From the NCBI GenBank assembly GCA_963663495.1, contig OY760427.1, positions 4,836,001 to 4,900,000 on the forward strand: a DNA stretch of 64,000 nucleotides, read 5' to 3'. The translations under genes were made by a program, and so were the position numbers. Positions 8,320 to 16,107 of this stretch are shown here, in pieces. The DNA is from G963663495 sp963663495 (GTDB taxonomy: Bacteria > Bacteroidota > Rhodothermia > Rhodothermales > Bin80). The notes under the pieces were generated by a model. The model made no database searches. It had not been told where the DNA came from and worked only from the letters and a program-made list of their open reading frames with translations. Position 1 is the first letter of the stretch, and the number at the start of each line of letters is the position of its first letter.

Positions 8320-9528
8320 TCACGGGTCATAGGGGTCGGTAACCCGAACGCCCCTCGCTGTGCAGCAGCCCCAATCCCGTATGTTTGCAGCCGCATTCAG
8401 GTCTGCATGATCCCCATGTCCACAGGACATACACGTGAATTTGCTCCGTATCTGTACGGGTACTCGCTTCTGTGTGCACACACAGAACACCGCTGACTGG
8501 TATAGGCAGCGGTAACCTTTATCACCTTGCGGCACTTATAGCCCAGCATCTGATCCAGCTGGCCCCAACCTGTTCGCAGTATTCCACGGTTGAGGCCAGA
8601 CTTCTGTTTGACGTTTGTGCCAAAGCTCTCCATCGTCCCCTTAGCTGAATGTGTCATCGCTTTGATCTTTAGGTCCTCCAGTATCACCGTTGAGGAGCAA
8701 TTGGCAATACTGCGACTTACCTGGTGGTTCGCATTCTTGAGGACGTTAGCACGCTTGCGCTGTATGCGGCGATTCTATGCTTCCGCCTGTTACGACGGTT
8801 GGAGCCTTTCTTCTGTCTCGCCAGTCTTCGCTGATGCCGCTTCAACTTGGCATCAAGACGCTTCGTATCCGGTTGTCTGATAATGTTTGTATCGCTCTCT
8901 GTGGAGACCATAGCGACCTGCCCGCAATTACGGTCAATGCCTACAGCACCGCCGGTATCCTCTATTACAGGTGCCTCCATCTTGTAGCAGATGACAGCAT
9001 ACCCTTTACCGGCGTTCTTCTTTACCGTGGCTTTGACGGGTATACCATCAGGGTACGAGTTGCCTCCCCGCCTGCGGAGAGCCATATATCCCACTCTCGG
9101 GATATACAGCTTGCCATCCCGAACCCTTACGTTATCCGGGATCGTGAACGAAGGCGTACTACCACGTCTGGAATGGAATCTCGGTCTTCTCTTACCCTCC
9201 TTGAAGAATGCCTTCCATGCATCCGCCTGATATTTCAATGGGTATCTAACGACAATGTGTATCTAACGACACCAAAGGAGTATTCAGGTAGCCACTCGAC
9301 CGTGCGGCGCAGCGCCGTGAACCGCTTCCCCAGCGAGAAGAAGCTTACCGAGGGCGGCTTCTCTCCAGCCTCTTTCGCTTTCTTGTACGCCTCGCTCTGC
9401 TCTGCGAGGATGGCATTCCACACAAACCTACACGCACCCGCTAATCCAGCAAGTTGCTTGGCGTTACTCCGACTTCCGGGCAACAGCCTGTAAGTGATAT
9501 TGGGGTATGCACTAACCGTTTCGGGCAC
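8320..9528 (-). pseudogene. tnpB: tnpB pseudogene of element B
   Basis: Close copy of the intact tnpB at 52067-53317 but broken. A short duplication near 9238-9268 repeats GTATCTAACGACA and shifts the frame after VVRYTL. The middle part survives as AFFKEGKRRPRFHSRRGSTP to QKKGSNRRNRRKHRIA. Further shifts follow around 8770, and the end lacks the bases that encode LASG before the terminus. No complete nuclease can be made. Confidence 0.85.
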
Positions 9529-9558
9529 GGCACTGTGCTATATAACTTCCTAATATAT

Positions 9559-9729
9559 GGCAATTATATAGCATGAGTACCCACGTGTTGAGTTATTTGA
9601 AATAATTGCAGTTTTTCGTGAAAAGCGGGAACCGATTATGAAATACTGGCGAAAGCCATCCTGTCTGCACCACCAAAGCACAAAAAGTAACTCCTGCGAA
9701 AACGCGTGGCACTCAGCCATATAACTCCC
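9559..9729. repeat. 171-bp MITE-like unit (copy in element B)
   Basis: Non-coding unit between GGCAATTATATAGCATGAG and GCACTCAGCCATATAACTCCC. Copies in element C (51865-52036) and element D (55771-55942) share most of its length, including the blocks GTGTTGAGTTATTTGAAATA and GGCGAAAGCCATCCTGTCTG. Its ends resemble the family termini, so it is probably an internally deleted relative of the same transposon family. Confidence 0.6.
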
Positions 9730-9973
9730 CTTGGTTACCTATAGAGAATGCGGCGTCAAGCCTAAAGACCAACTTGGGCAAATCGAACAAAGGTACTATA
9801 GAATGCATGGAGTCACTGCAAGACGCAATGGCGAAGTGGATCGAAGCACATAATGCCGTAAATGGCAGCATGCAACAACTTATTCAATCCCACAGAAATT
9901 TTGCTGAAAAGGGGTTTCATGCACCATGAACCCCACAACAAAAACGATACAGATGGAATGGCAGCAAAAGACT

Positions 9974-10027
9974 GGAACCGGTTCCAATTGCATGTATGTT
10001 GCATGATAAGGGGAGTTTTCATATAAT
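9974..10027 (+). promoter_or_regulatory. Promoter/operator region of the Panacea toxin-antitoxin pair
   Basis: Contains a perfect 12-bp palindrome GGAACCGGTTCC (9974-9985), two direct copies of TTGCATG (9988-9994 and 9999-10005, 11 bp apart), and TATAAT at 10022-10027. The second repeat sits 17 bp before TATAAT, at the place of a -35 box (TTGCAT). Repeats over the promoter suggest binding of a repressor, probably the antitoxin itself. Promoter consensus in this phylum differs from E. coli, so the -10 call is tentative. Confidence 0.45.
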
Positions 10028-10054
10028 ACTTGTAGAGGGCAACTGTTGAATACT

Positions 10055-10552
10055 ATGCCAGATCAGCAAGCGCCTTACGAGGTTGGAGCCGCTGCCAATT
10101 TTATGATTGGTCGGTCTCTTCGACGGCGCAAATATATTACCCACCTTAAGCTTCAGAAGCTTGTCTATATCAGCTATGGATTTTATCTGGCACGGACAAA
10201 TAGCTCACTGTTTGAAGAGGACATAGAAGCATGGCGCTTAGGGCCGGTAATCCCCGAACTCTATCATGAATTTAAGAGGTTTGGCCCAGCCATAATTCGC
10301 AGGTGGTCTGCCAATTTTGATTACCAATCCGGGAAGTTCAAAATCCCAGTGGTTTCTGATGATGACGATGCTGCTATAAGAGCTTTAGATTTTACATGGA
10401 ACCACTATGGATGGATTTCGGCTCGTGATCTTGTGGATATAACCCACGCGGAAGGTACTCCTTGGAAAATTACGCGTGATCAAGATAGGCGCGTAATCAA
10501 CCCCAATCTGATACGGGATCATTTTAGAATGCTTCTAAATGACTCAACCTAG
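10055..10552 (+). CDS. Panacea (DUF4065/SocA-like) antitoxin
   Basis: 165-residue protein from the ATG at 10055 (a TTG at 10046 is also in frame). It matches the DUF4065/SocA-like Panacea domain: GAAANFMIGRSL, THLKLQKLVYISYGFYLA, then IEAWRLGPVIPELYHEFKRF. Panacea proteins act as antitoxins for many unrelated toxins and often lie directly before or after them. Here the gene ends inside the next gene (14-base overlap), which encodes a short membrane protein, so the two probably form one operon and a toxin-antitoxin pair. It is preceded by a repeat-rich promoter region. Confidence 0.8.
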   Translation: MPDQQAPYEVGAAANFMIGRSLRRRKYITHLKLQKLVYISYGFYLARTNSSLFEEDIEAWRLGPVIPELYHEFKRFGPAIIRRWSANFDYQSGKFKIPVVSDDDDAAIRALDFTWNHYGWISARDLVDITHAEGTPWKITRDQDRRVINPNLIRDHFRMLLNDST

Positions 10553-10886
10553 ACCTTCTCTTCCAAAGGTACCCAAGCCACCCAAAGGTGAATTGATTGC
10601 TCTCTGGGACGTCTGGTCAGAATCCGCTTTAAGGGTCTGGTATCGGATATGTGCGGTAATTGCAACTTTATCAGGATTAACTGTGCTAGGAGTAATGGTT
10701 TCAGGAATATTGATTGAATGGCCACATGATCTTGAGACGACTATTGGGCTCATCAAATTAATTGTTTCATCAGGAAAGGGATTTACTGTTCCACTCATTC
10801 TTCTGGCTATCTACGCACCCAAACTTCTTGATCGGTTCCTTAGTCGGCGCGAACTTTCCAAAATTGGCGAGGAAATGATCTCATGA
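10539..10886 (+). CDS. Two-TM partner of the Panacea antitoxin, candidate membrane toxin
   Basis: 115-residue protein. A proline-rich start (PRPSLPKVPKPPKGE) is followed by a hydrophobic segment at about residues 34-59 (VWYRICAVIATLSGLTVL) and a second at about 80-95 (FTVPLILLAIYA). The ATG overlaps the antitoxin stop by 14 bases. Some Panacea-linked toxins are small membrane proteins thought to depolarise the cell, so this is the best reading, but the protein itself has no diagnostic motif. Its last codons overlap the end of the convergent IS1595 transposase gene, so the C-terminus may have been altered by that insertion. Confidence 0.55.
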   Translation: MTQPRPSLPKVPKPPKGELIALWDVWSESALRVWYRICAVIATLSGLTVLGVMVSGILIEWPHDLETTIGLIKLIVSSGKGFTVPLILLAIYAPKLLDRFLSRRELSKIGEEMIS

Positions 10887-11825
10887 AGATCCGATCAAAT
10901 CCTTGTACCGAAGCTGTTTTCCTTTTCCGTTTGCCATTAGCGTTCCCATCTGATCTTTCGTATCCAGTTCACGCATATTGTGGCGACCTTCAAACTCGGC
11001 AACGTATCGGTGGAGATGTTGTTTGCTCATTGAGTGGTAGACGCCGGTGTGCCCGCGTTTCAACATGGCCCAAAATGATTCAAGGCCATTGGTGCTCACC
11101 TGGCCTCTGACATACTCGCCCACGCCGTGTTTTACGGATTCATGGTTTGGCAGGCCCAGGTAGGATCTCGATTCATCCGTGTATACCGCAGCTCCTTCCA
11201 CCGTATTGTCTTGCACAAATTTCTGCAGGGTTTTGGCGGTGGTGTCGGGGACAACTTCCGCTTTAATCTTGCCGGTCGTCCGGTCCTTGATTCCTGCTAC
11301 TGCTGTTTTGCCCACCGTCCCGCGCCCGGCGTTCATTTTCTTGTTCGCATGCTTGTTGCGTTCCTTGCCGCCCATATAGGTTTCGTCTACTTCCACGGGC
11401 CCTTGAAAATGGAAGGTGCCGGCTTCAAACGCTTTGCGTAATCGGTGTAACAGATGCCATGCCGACTTTTGTGTGATTTCCAGTTCTCTGTGCAATGTCA
11501 GACTGGAGATGCCCTTCAGATTTGTAACACTCAAATATGCTGCGACGGCCCATGTTTGGTAGCTCAGTTTTGATCGGGCCATGATCGTTCCCGTCTTCAT
11601 CGTGAACATTTTCTTCTTCGGGCAATCCCTGCATCGGTGCGTCATTTGCGGATGTTTGATTCCAGACTGGACGTTGTCTGATCCGCAAAACGGGCACACG
11701 GGGCCATTTGGCCAGACGTAGCGTGCCAGCCAATCATAGGCCATTTTTTCTGTTCGGAACATGCGGCCCATCTCCATAATTCCGATGCCCTTGCGGTGGT
11801 GTTTTCCGGGTGCATTGTTAGCCAT
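10881..11825 (-). CDS. IS1595-family (ISXO2-like) transposase
   Basis: 314-residue DDE transposase. The N-terminal zinc ribbon has CPFC and CRDC pairs (PVCPFCGSDNVQSG...HRCRDCPKKKMFTM). The catalytic core shows VEVDETYMGGKERNKH, VYTDESRSYLGLPN and NGLESFWAMLKRGHTG, as in ISXO2-like transposases. The frame is complete and reads to YKDLIGSS. It is the only transposase in the window whose terminus matches the TnpB and restriction-modification elements, so it or a relative elsewhere may mobilise them in trans. Confidence 0.85.
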   Translation of the reverse strand: MANNAPGKHHRKGIGIMEMGRMFRTEKMAYDWLARYVWPNGPVCPFCGSDNVQSGIKHPQMTHRCRDCPKKKMFTMKTGTIMARSKLSYQTWAVAAYLSVTNLKGISSLTLHRELEITQKSAWHLLHRLRKAFEAGTFHFQGPVEVDETYMGGKERNKHANKKMNAGRGTVGKTAVAGIKDRTTGKIKAEVVPDTTAKTLQKFVQDNTVEGAAVYTDESRSYLGLPNHESVKHGVGEYVRGQVSTNGLESFWAMLKRGHTGVYHSMSKQHLHRYVAEFEGRHNMRELDTKDQMGTLMANGKGKQLRYKDLIGSS

Positions 11826-11874
11826 TGTCTTGCTCTGTCTCGGTGCGTTAATGTTAGTTTGGTATATAGTTCCC
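10881..11874. mobile_element. One-ended IS1595 element
   Basis: The end upstream of the transposase is intact; its complement reads GGGAACTATATACCAAAC, followed outside by TAATATAT (11875-11882). No matching end exists downstream of the transposase stop: the sequence there is the coding region of the Panacea partner. The IS has lost that end and should be unable to move itself, but its transposase could act on other copies. The terminus differs from GGGAATTATATAC at one position in 13. Confidence 0.75.
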
Positions 11875-11934
11875 TAATATATTTGCGCCACAACTTTCTG
11901 TAGTGGCGGACAAACGGGGTTCGCGATGCCTTGT

Positions 11935-11955
11935 CGGCCCCTTCGGGCCGGTTTT
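11935..11955 (+). terminator. Candidate intrinsic terminator
   Basis: Stem CGGCCC (11935-11940) and GGGCCG (11945-11950) around the loop CTTC, followed by GTTTT. It would act on plus-strand transcripts leaving the Panacea pair and the IS. The U-run is short. Between it and the NACHT gene stop no gene is visible. Confidence 0.4.
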
Positions 11956-11991
11956 GGCGGACAGGCGGCCCACCGATGCCTCGTCGGGAGC

Positions 11992-14900
11992 TCAGGCGTC
12001 CGGCCTCGAGACGTCGATCACGCAGACGGAGATCTTGCGGCGTTCGTGGTCAGAAAGACTGTCGATCAATGCGCGCCGGACTTCGCCAGGCGACTTAGGC
12101 CTCCGTCCAGACGCCGGTACCGGCCTGCAGCCTTTGGCCTCTCCGAACCAGAATACCAGATAGATTCCATATCCATCAGTTCCGGGGTCGGGCGTATACT
12201 TGGCGATGAGTTGGGTCTTGATGGCACTCCACCATTTCGGATTGCAACTTCTCTTGATCTCGATAGGTATGTTGAAGCCCGAGACCGAGAGGCGAATGTC
12301 AGCGCGCTTGTCGTCTTTGTAGCTTCCCTCTCGCACTCCGTCGATTCCCAATGGTTTGAGTTCTCGGCGCAGGTCTGACAACAACGCGTCTCGACAGCCG
12401 TTTTCGGGTTTCGGCTTCACCGCCTTGTTGCTCTTGTCGACATTCCAATACTGGCGCCAGTCGGATGTGGCACCGTCTCGGATCTCGCTGGAGAGTTGAC
12501 TCAGCAAATCCACAGTGACGGCCGAGAGGTCGGCCGCATTGGCGGGTCGGCCGTTGTCAAGAACTTCGGCAACCTGCTCAAGGCGCTGATGCACGAAGGT
12601 CGCTTCTCGCCGGAGGCCTCTCTGCCGATGGAGCTGGTCCAGAATATGCGAGCGCCATTTCGCCAATTGCTCGTCGGTACTGAGAGATTCGAGCGCTGTC
12701 GTGGCTGCCACAGACGTATCTTCTGCCAGCCGATCGATGAAGCCGGGTAGGCTCCAGGTCGCTTGCATTGGTAGTGTAGGGAAGCGCGCCACGCCCGGGC
12801 CCGGACCTTCTCTCGAATAGGGCACTATCAGTCGAACCAAGGTTGCGAGCACCGTCACATCCCAAGTTTTTCTCAAGGAGTGCGGCACGGCATGTCTATC
12901 CACGGTCATTTCCGCTAGCCGGTGGATCCGGCGAGTGTTCCCAGCAACATACGCCTCCAATCGATCACCAAATGCCCCCGGCTTCAAGAAGAGCCCAGCA
13001 GTGAGCCAGTAGACCTTCTGGCTGACTGCCATGCTCGTACAGGCAAGCTTCTTCTCGATCAACTTCAGGAAACGTGTCCTGTCCCCGTGCAGGCAAGCGG
13101 CTTGGAGCAACGACATCAAGATTGGGAGCTGTGCTTTCTTCGAGCGAATCGGGAAGGCTTGCAACAGGCGTACAGCCGCTGCCCGAGCCAATGGCGCGAA
13201 ATCGGGTTTGTGCGCCAGTTCATAACAATCCGGTAGCAGAGTCTCCCCGTTGAGCAGCCTGAAGCGAAGGCAGCGAGCCCAGATCCCGGAAACCGTTTCA
13301 GGATTCTGCGTCATGGTGGCCTGAAGCCAGCGTGGAGGCCGCTCCGACTGTTCCATATGAGGCAGTCGCCAAACCGCGAAGTGAATGGCCACCGCCAAGC
13401 GTGTTTGGGCCTCACTTAGTTGAACAGTGCGCCCTTCGGCAGTACTGAAGAGCTCCTCCAGACTGACCATGAACGGATATGCCAAGTAGTGGATCTGCCG
13501 TTCGGCAATCAGCTGGTTGACCGAGTCGGCAGTCGGCAAGTCTGCCCGCTGAATCGTTCCGCGCAAGCCTGCGAGAGCGGCAGCATAGAGACCATCACTA
13601 GGTCCGAGCAGAAATCGCAATCGGTCCTCGGGTGTCTCTCCAAATACATCCGAGTAGTCGTCAAAATAGGCCCGAGCAAGGTGATGAAGGAGGTAGGGCG
13701 GACATTGGTTGGCTTGCAGGGCCGACGCATGAGTCTTGACGGAGCGGCGCAGCTCGTCGAAGTGACCGTCATTCGGTATAGAATGGGCCTGTGGGGTGTG
13801 TTGTAGCCCTTCCTGGGAAGAATTAAGTTCTTCCAAAACCTTCAGCCTACCCTTGAATCTCTCATTCAGGTGGGCGTTGTTTCGTAGTTTCTCGGTGATC
13901 GAATTCTTCTGTTGGGTCTCAGGTCCTTTGGCTTTGTGGACGAATTCCGCCGCCTCCCATACAAACCGCCGGGCAATTTCATCGTTGCTTGTCCTGAGCG
14001 CATGATCCGCGCACCAGGTGCCGTAGTCCTCCGGTGGCGTGGCCCGGAAGAGACGTCGTTTCGCATAGCGCATGCACACAAACGAATTGCGTTCCTTCCG
14101 GCACCTGCTCACGCTGTCCTCGATGATCGCCTTCTGTATGTCAGGATGGTCGCTGAGCCAGTTCCCGAAGAACTCGGCAGGGGAGACCATGCCTGGAGCG
14201 CTGAATCTTAACTCATTTCCGAGCCAAGCCGCGAAATCAAGCCAGTAGAAGAGCTGCTCCTGCGAAACACTCTCAGGTGAACGCTCCAGAAGGTGTCGCA
14301 GCAGTACGACCGGCGGCCGCGTTACCAGGTCGGCGTGCCTTGGGGATTCCCCGGACTCCGCCCGCAGCAGCTCCATCGGCACTTTGAACAGATTGAGCAA
14401 TTGGACCATTTGCTCAATTGTGGACACTTCGATCAGGCGGACCGTCCAGAACACCCCATAACGGGTCTGCGAGCTACGCTGGGCCGGTTCCCTTAGGTAA
14501 CCGACTAGATCTGCTACCGGCAGGTCATCTGGATACAGCTTCGCCAGCAGGATACCCAAGAGATTGTCGTCCTGGGTGGCCAACACACGGGTGTAGATGT
14601 CGTCAAGTAACTCCCGAAGCGTCACGGAGACTCCAGGGTCATCCTGACGGGCTCGGATGTACGCTTCCAGAGCTGCGCATCTGATGGTCGGCCGCCAGGA
14701 ATAGTCCCGAACGATGGTAATCAGCGGATCTGCGAGTTCGGGAGACGGGGCCGCGGCCCGGATGGCCTCGGTGACCAGGAGAACGAAGGACTGGTGCGCG
14801 TCGTCTCGCGTCGTCTCGGTCAGCACCTTCCGAATGTCGTCCTCCAGGTCGGGAACGATAAGGGACTGTAGTGGGGAGTCCGCACTAGTGTAGGACACCA

Positions 14901-16107
14901 GCCACGGATTCTCGACGATCTCTCCCTTCAACGCACGGAAGAGAAGACGCTTGTCGTGAAGACCGAAATGCTGAATGTCGCCATAGAGAACCACTCCGAG
15001 AGGGTCGCGTTCAATGATCTGGGTACGCGCCTCCGTGTTCTGAGCCGCCAGCCAGCCGGCGAGACCGCGGAACTCGGAGATTATCCGGCCATCGAAACCG
15101 GCCATGAGCGAGAGAACTCGTCCGGTCGGAAGCCCATTATTGGCAATCTTGTGCGCGAGTCCGCGCGCTGCAAGGAACTCTGCGATCTGCCGATGCTGGG
15201 GAGCTTGGCGGCCCTCCGAAGGCATAGTGAACAGATTGGTGCCCACGACTTGTCGAAAGAGTCGCTGGTCCCTACGAGATACTTGATCCAGACTAGGGTG
15301 ACTCGCGTCCGGGCTGGTTCCCGGTAGGGTTACCCCAGCCTTGCCAGCCAGGAGCAGGAGAGCGCAGAGATCGCCAGCCCCGTTCATCAGAGCCTTCGGG
15401 TTGCCGGTGCCGCTGCAGGCGATCTGGTGCTCGGGATTTTCCTCTGAGACCAGCTTTCGGCAGGCCATGTCGAATGTCTCGGCCCTCGTCCGTGGCCATT
15501 CGTCCGCGTCTGCCACGGCCTCCACGAGCATCCGTAGGTTCTGCGGATTCCGGAGGAGGTCCTCCACTCCCCGCTTTCGGGCCTTCGCGACGAATGCTGC
15601 CGGCTCATCAAAGTCATGGTTCCGCTTCAGGATCTCGAGAATCCCGTGATCCGACAGCGGATCAAGCCGCAGCACCTGCACCTCGCCATTGGGAGCGACG
15701 GCCCCCAGGTGCTTCCTGTCGTTGGCGCCGAACCAATCCGCTTCACGGCAGGAAAGCCGGAATCGAGGGCATCCCAACTCCTGCAACCTTGCCCGAATCC
15801 CATCGAACGGCGTGCGCCCATCGGCCGATCCCGCACGGACCTCGTCGAGGCCATCGATATAGATTGTCTTGCCCCGCCACTCGGATCGAGGTTGCAACTT
15901 CCAGAAATCACGTGCGGTGACGAGCTCGGTCTCTTCCGACCGTGCCTCGTGTATGAACGCCTCCGTCTTCCCCGCTCCTGGAGGCCCCAGCAGCACATAC
16001 GCCGGCTTATCTCGAAAAGCCTCGAGGGGGTGCGACTCTGCCTCGCGCGGGGGTGCATTCGCAGATTCGACGACCACTGTGCATGTCCGCTCGACGAAGT
16101 GCTTCAT
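11992..16107 (-). CDS. NACHT/STAND-like ATPase with C-terminal PD-(D/E)XK-like domain
   Basis: Very large protein (1371 residues from MKHFVERT; a GTG 15 bases upstream is possible). The P-loop GPPGAGKT is at residues 41-48 and the Walker B block IYIDGLDEV at 82-90, as in NACHT/STAND signalling ATPases. A long helical middle region (about 350-1200) resembles repeat-type sensors. The C-terminus carries DIRLSVSGFNIPIEIKRS: Asp1270, Glu1283 and Lys1285 fit a PD-(D/E)XK nuclease core, followed by TQLIAKYTPDPGTDGYGIYL. This sensor-ATPase-nuclease layout is that of antiviral STAND proteins, though I cannot name a described system. The ATG overlaps the upstream stop (ATGA), so it is coupled to the DUF4143 ATPase gene. 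Confidence 0.75.
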   Translation of the reverse strand: MKHFVERTCTVVVESANAPPREAESHPLEAFRDKPAYVLLGPPGAGKTEAFIHEARSEETELVTARDFWKLQPRSEWRGKTIYIDGLDEVRAGSADGRTPFDGIRARLQELGCPRFRLSCREADWFGANDRKHLGAVAPNGEVQVLRLDPLSDHGILEILKRNHDFDEPAAFVAKARKRGVEDLLRNPQNLRMLVEAVADADEWPRTRAETFDMACRKLVSEENPEHQIACSGTGNPKALMNGAGDLCALLLLAGKAGVTLPGTSPDASHPSLDQVSRRDQRLFRQVVGTNLFTMPSEGRQAPQHRQIAEFLAARGLAHKIANNGLPTGRVLSLMAGFDGRIISEFRGLAGWLAAQNTEARTQIIERDPLGVVLYGDIQHFGLHDKRLLFRALKGEIVENPWLVSYTSADSPLQSLIVPDLEDDIRKVLTETTRDDAHQSFVLLVTEAIRAAAPSPELADPLITIVRDYSWRPTIRCAALEAYIRARQDDPGVSVTLRELLDDIYTRVLATQDDNLLGILLAKLYPDDLPVADLVGYLREPAQRSSQTRYGVFWTVRLIEVSTIEQMVQLLNLFKVPMELLRAESGESPRHADLVTRPPVVLLRHLLERSPESVSQEQLFYWLDFAAWLGNELRFSAPGMVSPAEFFGNWLSDHPDIQKAIIEDSVSRCRKERNSFVCMRYAKRRLFRATPPEDYGTWCADHALRTSNDEIARRFVWEAAEFVHKAKGPETQQKNSITEKLRNNAHLNERFKGRLKVLEELNSSQEGLQHTPQAHSIPNDGHFDELRRSVKTHASALQANQCPPYLLHHLARAYFDDYSDVFGETPEDRLRFLLGPSDGLYAAALAGLRGTIQRADLPTADSVNQLIAERQIHYLAYPFMVSLEELFSTAEGRTVQLSEAQTRLAVAIHFAVWRLPHMEQSERPPRWLQATMTQNPETVSGIWARCLRFRLLNGETLLPDCYELAHKPDFAPLARAAAVRLLQAFPIRSKKAQLPILMSLLQAACLHGDRTRFLKLIEKKLACTSMAVSQKVYWLTAGLFLKPGAFGDRLEAYVAGNTRRIHRLAEMTVDRHAVPHSLRKTWDVTVLATLVRLIVPYSREGPGPGVARFPTLPMQATWSLPGFIDRLAEDTSVAATTALESLSTDEQLAKWRSHILDQLHRQRGLRREATFVHQRLEQVAEVLDNGRPANAADLSAVTVDLLSQLSSEIRDGATSDWRQYWNVDKSNKAVKPKPENGCRDALLSDLRRELKPLGIDGVREGSYKDDKRADIRLSVSGFNIPIEIKRSCNPKWWSAIKTQLIAKYTPDPGTDGYGIYLVFWFGEAKGCRPVPASGRRPKSPGEVRRALIDSLSDHERRKISVCVIDVSRPDA

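Larger units (their letters stand above)
8266..9729. mobile_element. Composite element B: decayed TnpB unit plus 171-bp MITE-like unit
   Basis: Starts GGGAATTATATACGTGAG and ends CATATAACTCCC, bounded by the perfect 8-bp repeat CTTGGTTA (8258-8265 and 9730-9737). Inside are two units: a TnpB element (8266-9550, inner end CTATATAACTTCC) and a short unit (9559-9729) that starts GGCAATTATATAGCATGAG, itself a variant of the family terminus. They are separated by the 8-bp TAATATAT. The same two-unit arrangement occurs in elements C and D at unrelated sites, so the pair has moved together by its outer ends. Confidence 0.8.
8161..9929 (+). pseudogene. Small helical protein gene split by composite element B
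   Basis: The ATG at 8161 opens a frame (MVTNNLKELVQDFDKMARNL, then SQNIFTMGMAWL) that is open to 8265, where element B begins. Removing the element and one copy of its duplication CTTGGTTA joins 8265 directly to 9738 in frame. Reading continues PIENAASSLKTNLGKSNK... to HRNFAEKGFHAP and TGA at 9927-9929, a 98-residue protein. Neither half alone would be called a gene. It is helical and charged, with no family I recognise. The palindrome at 8104-8128 is probably its operator. It lies directly upstream of the Panacea antitoxin gene. Confidence 0.6.
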
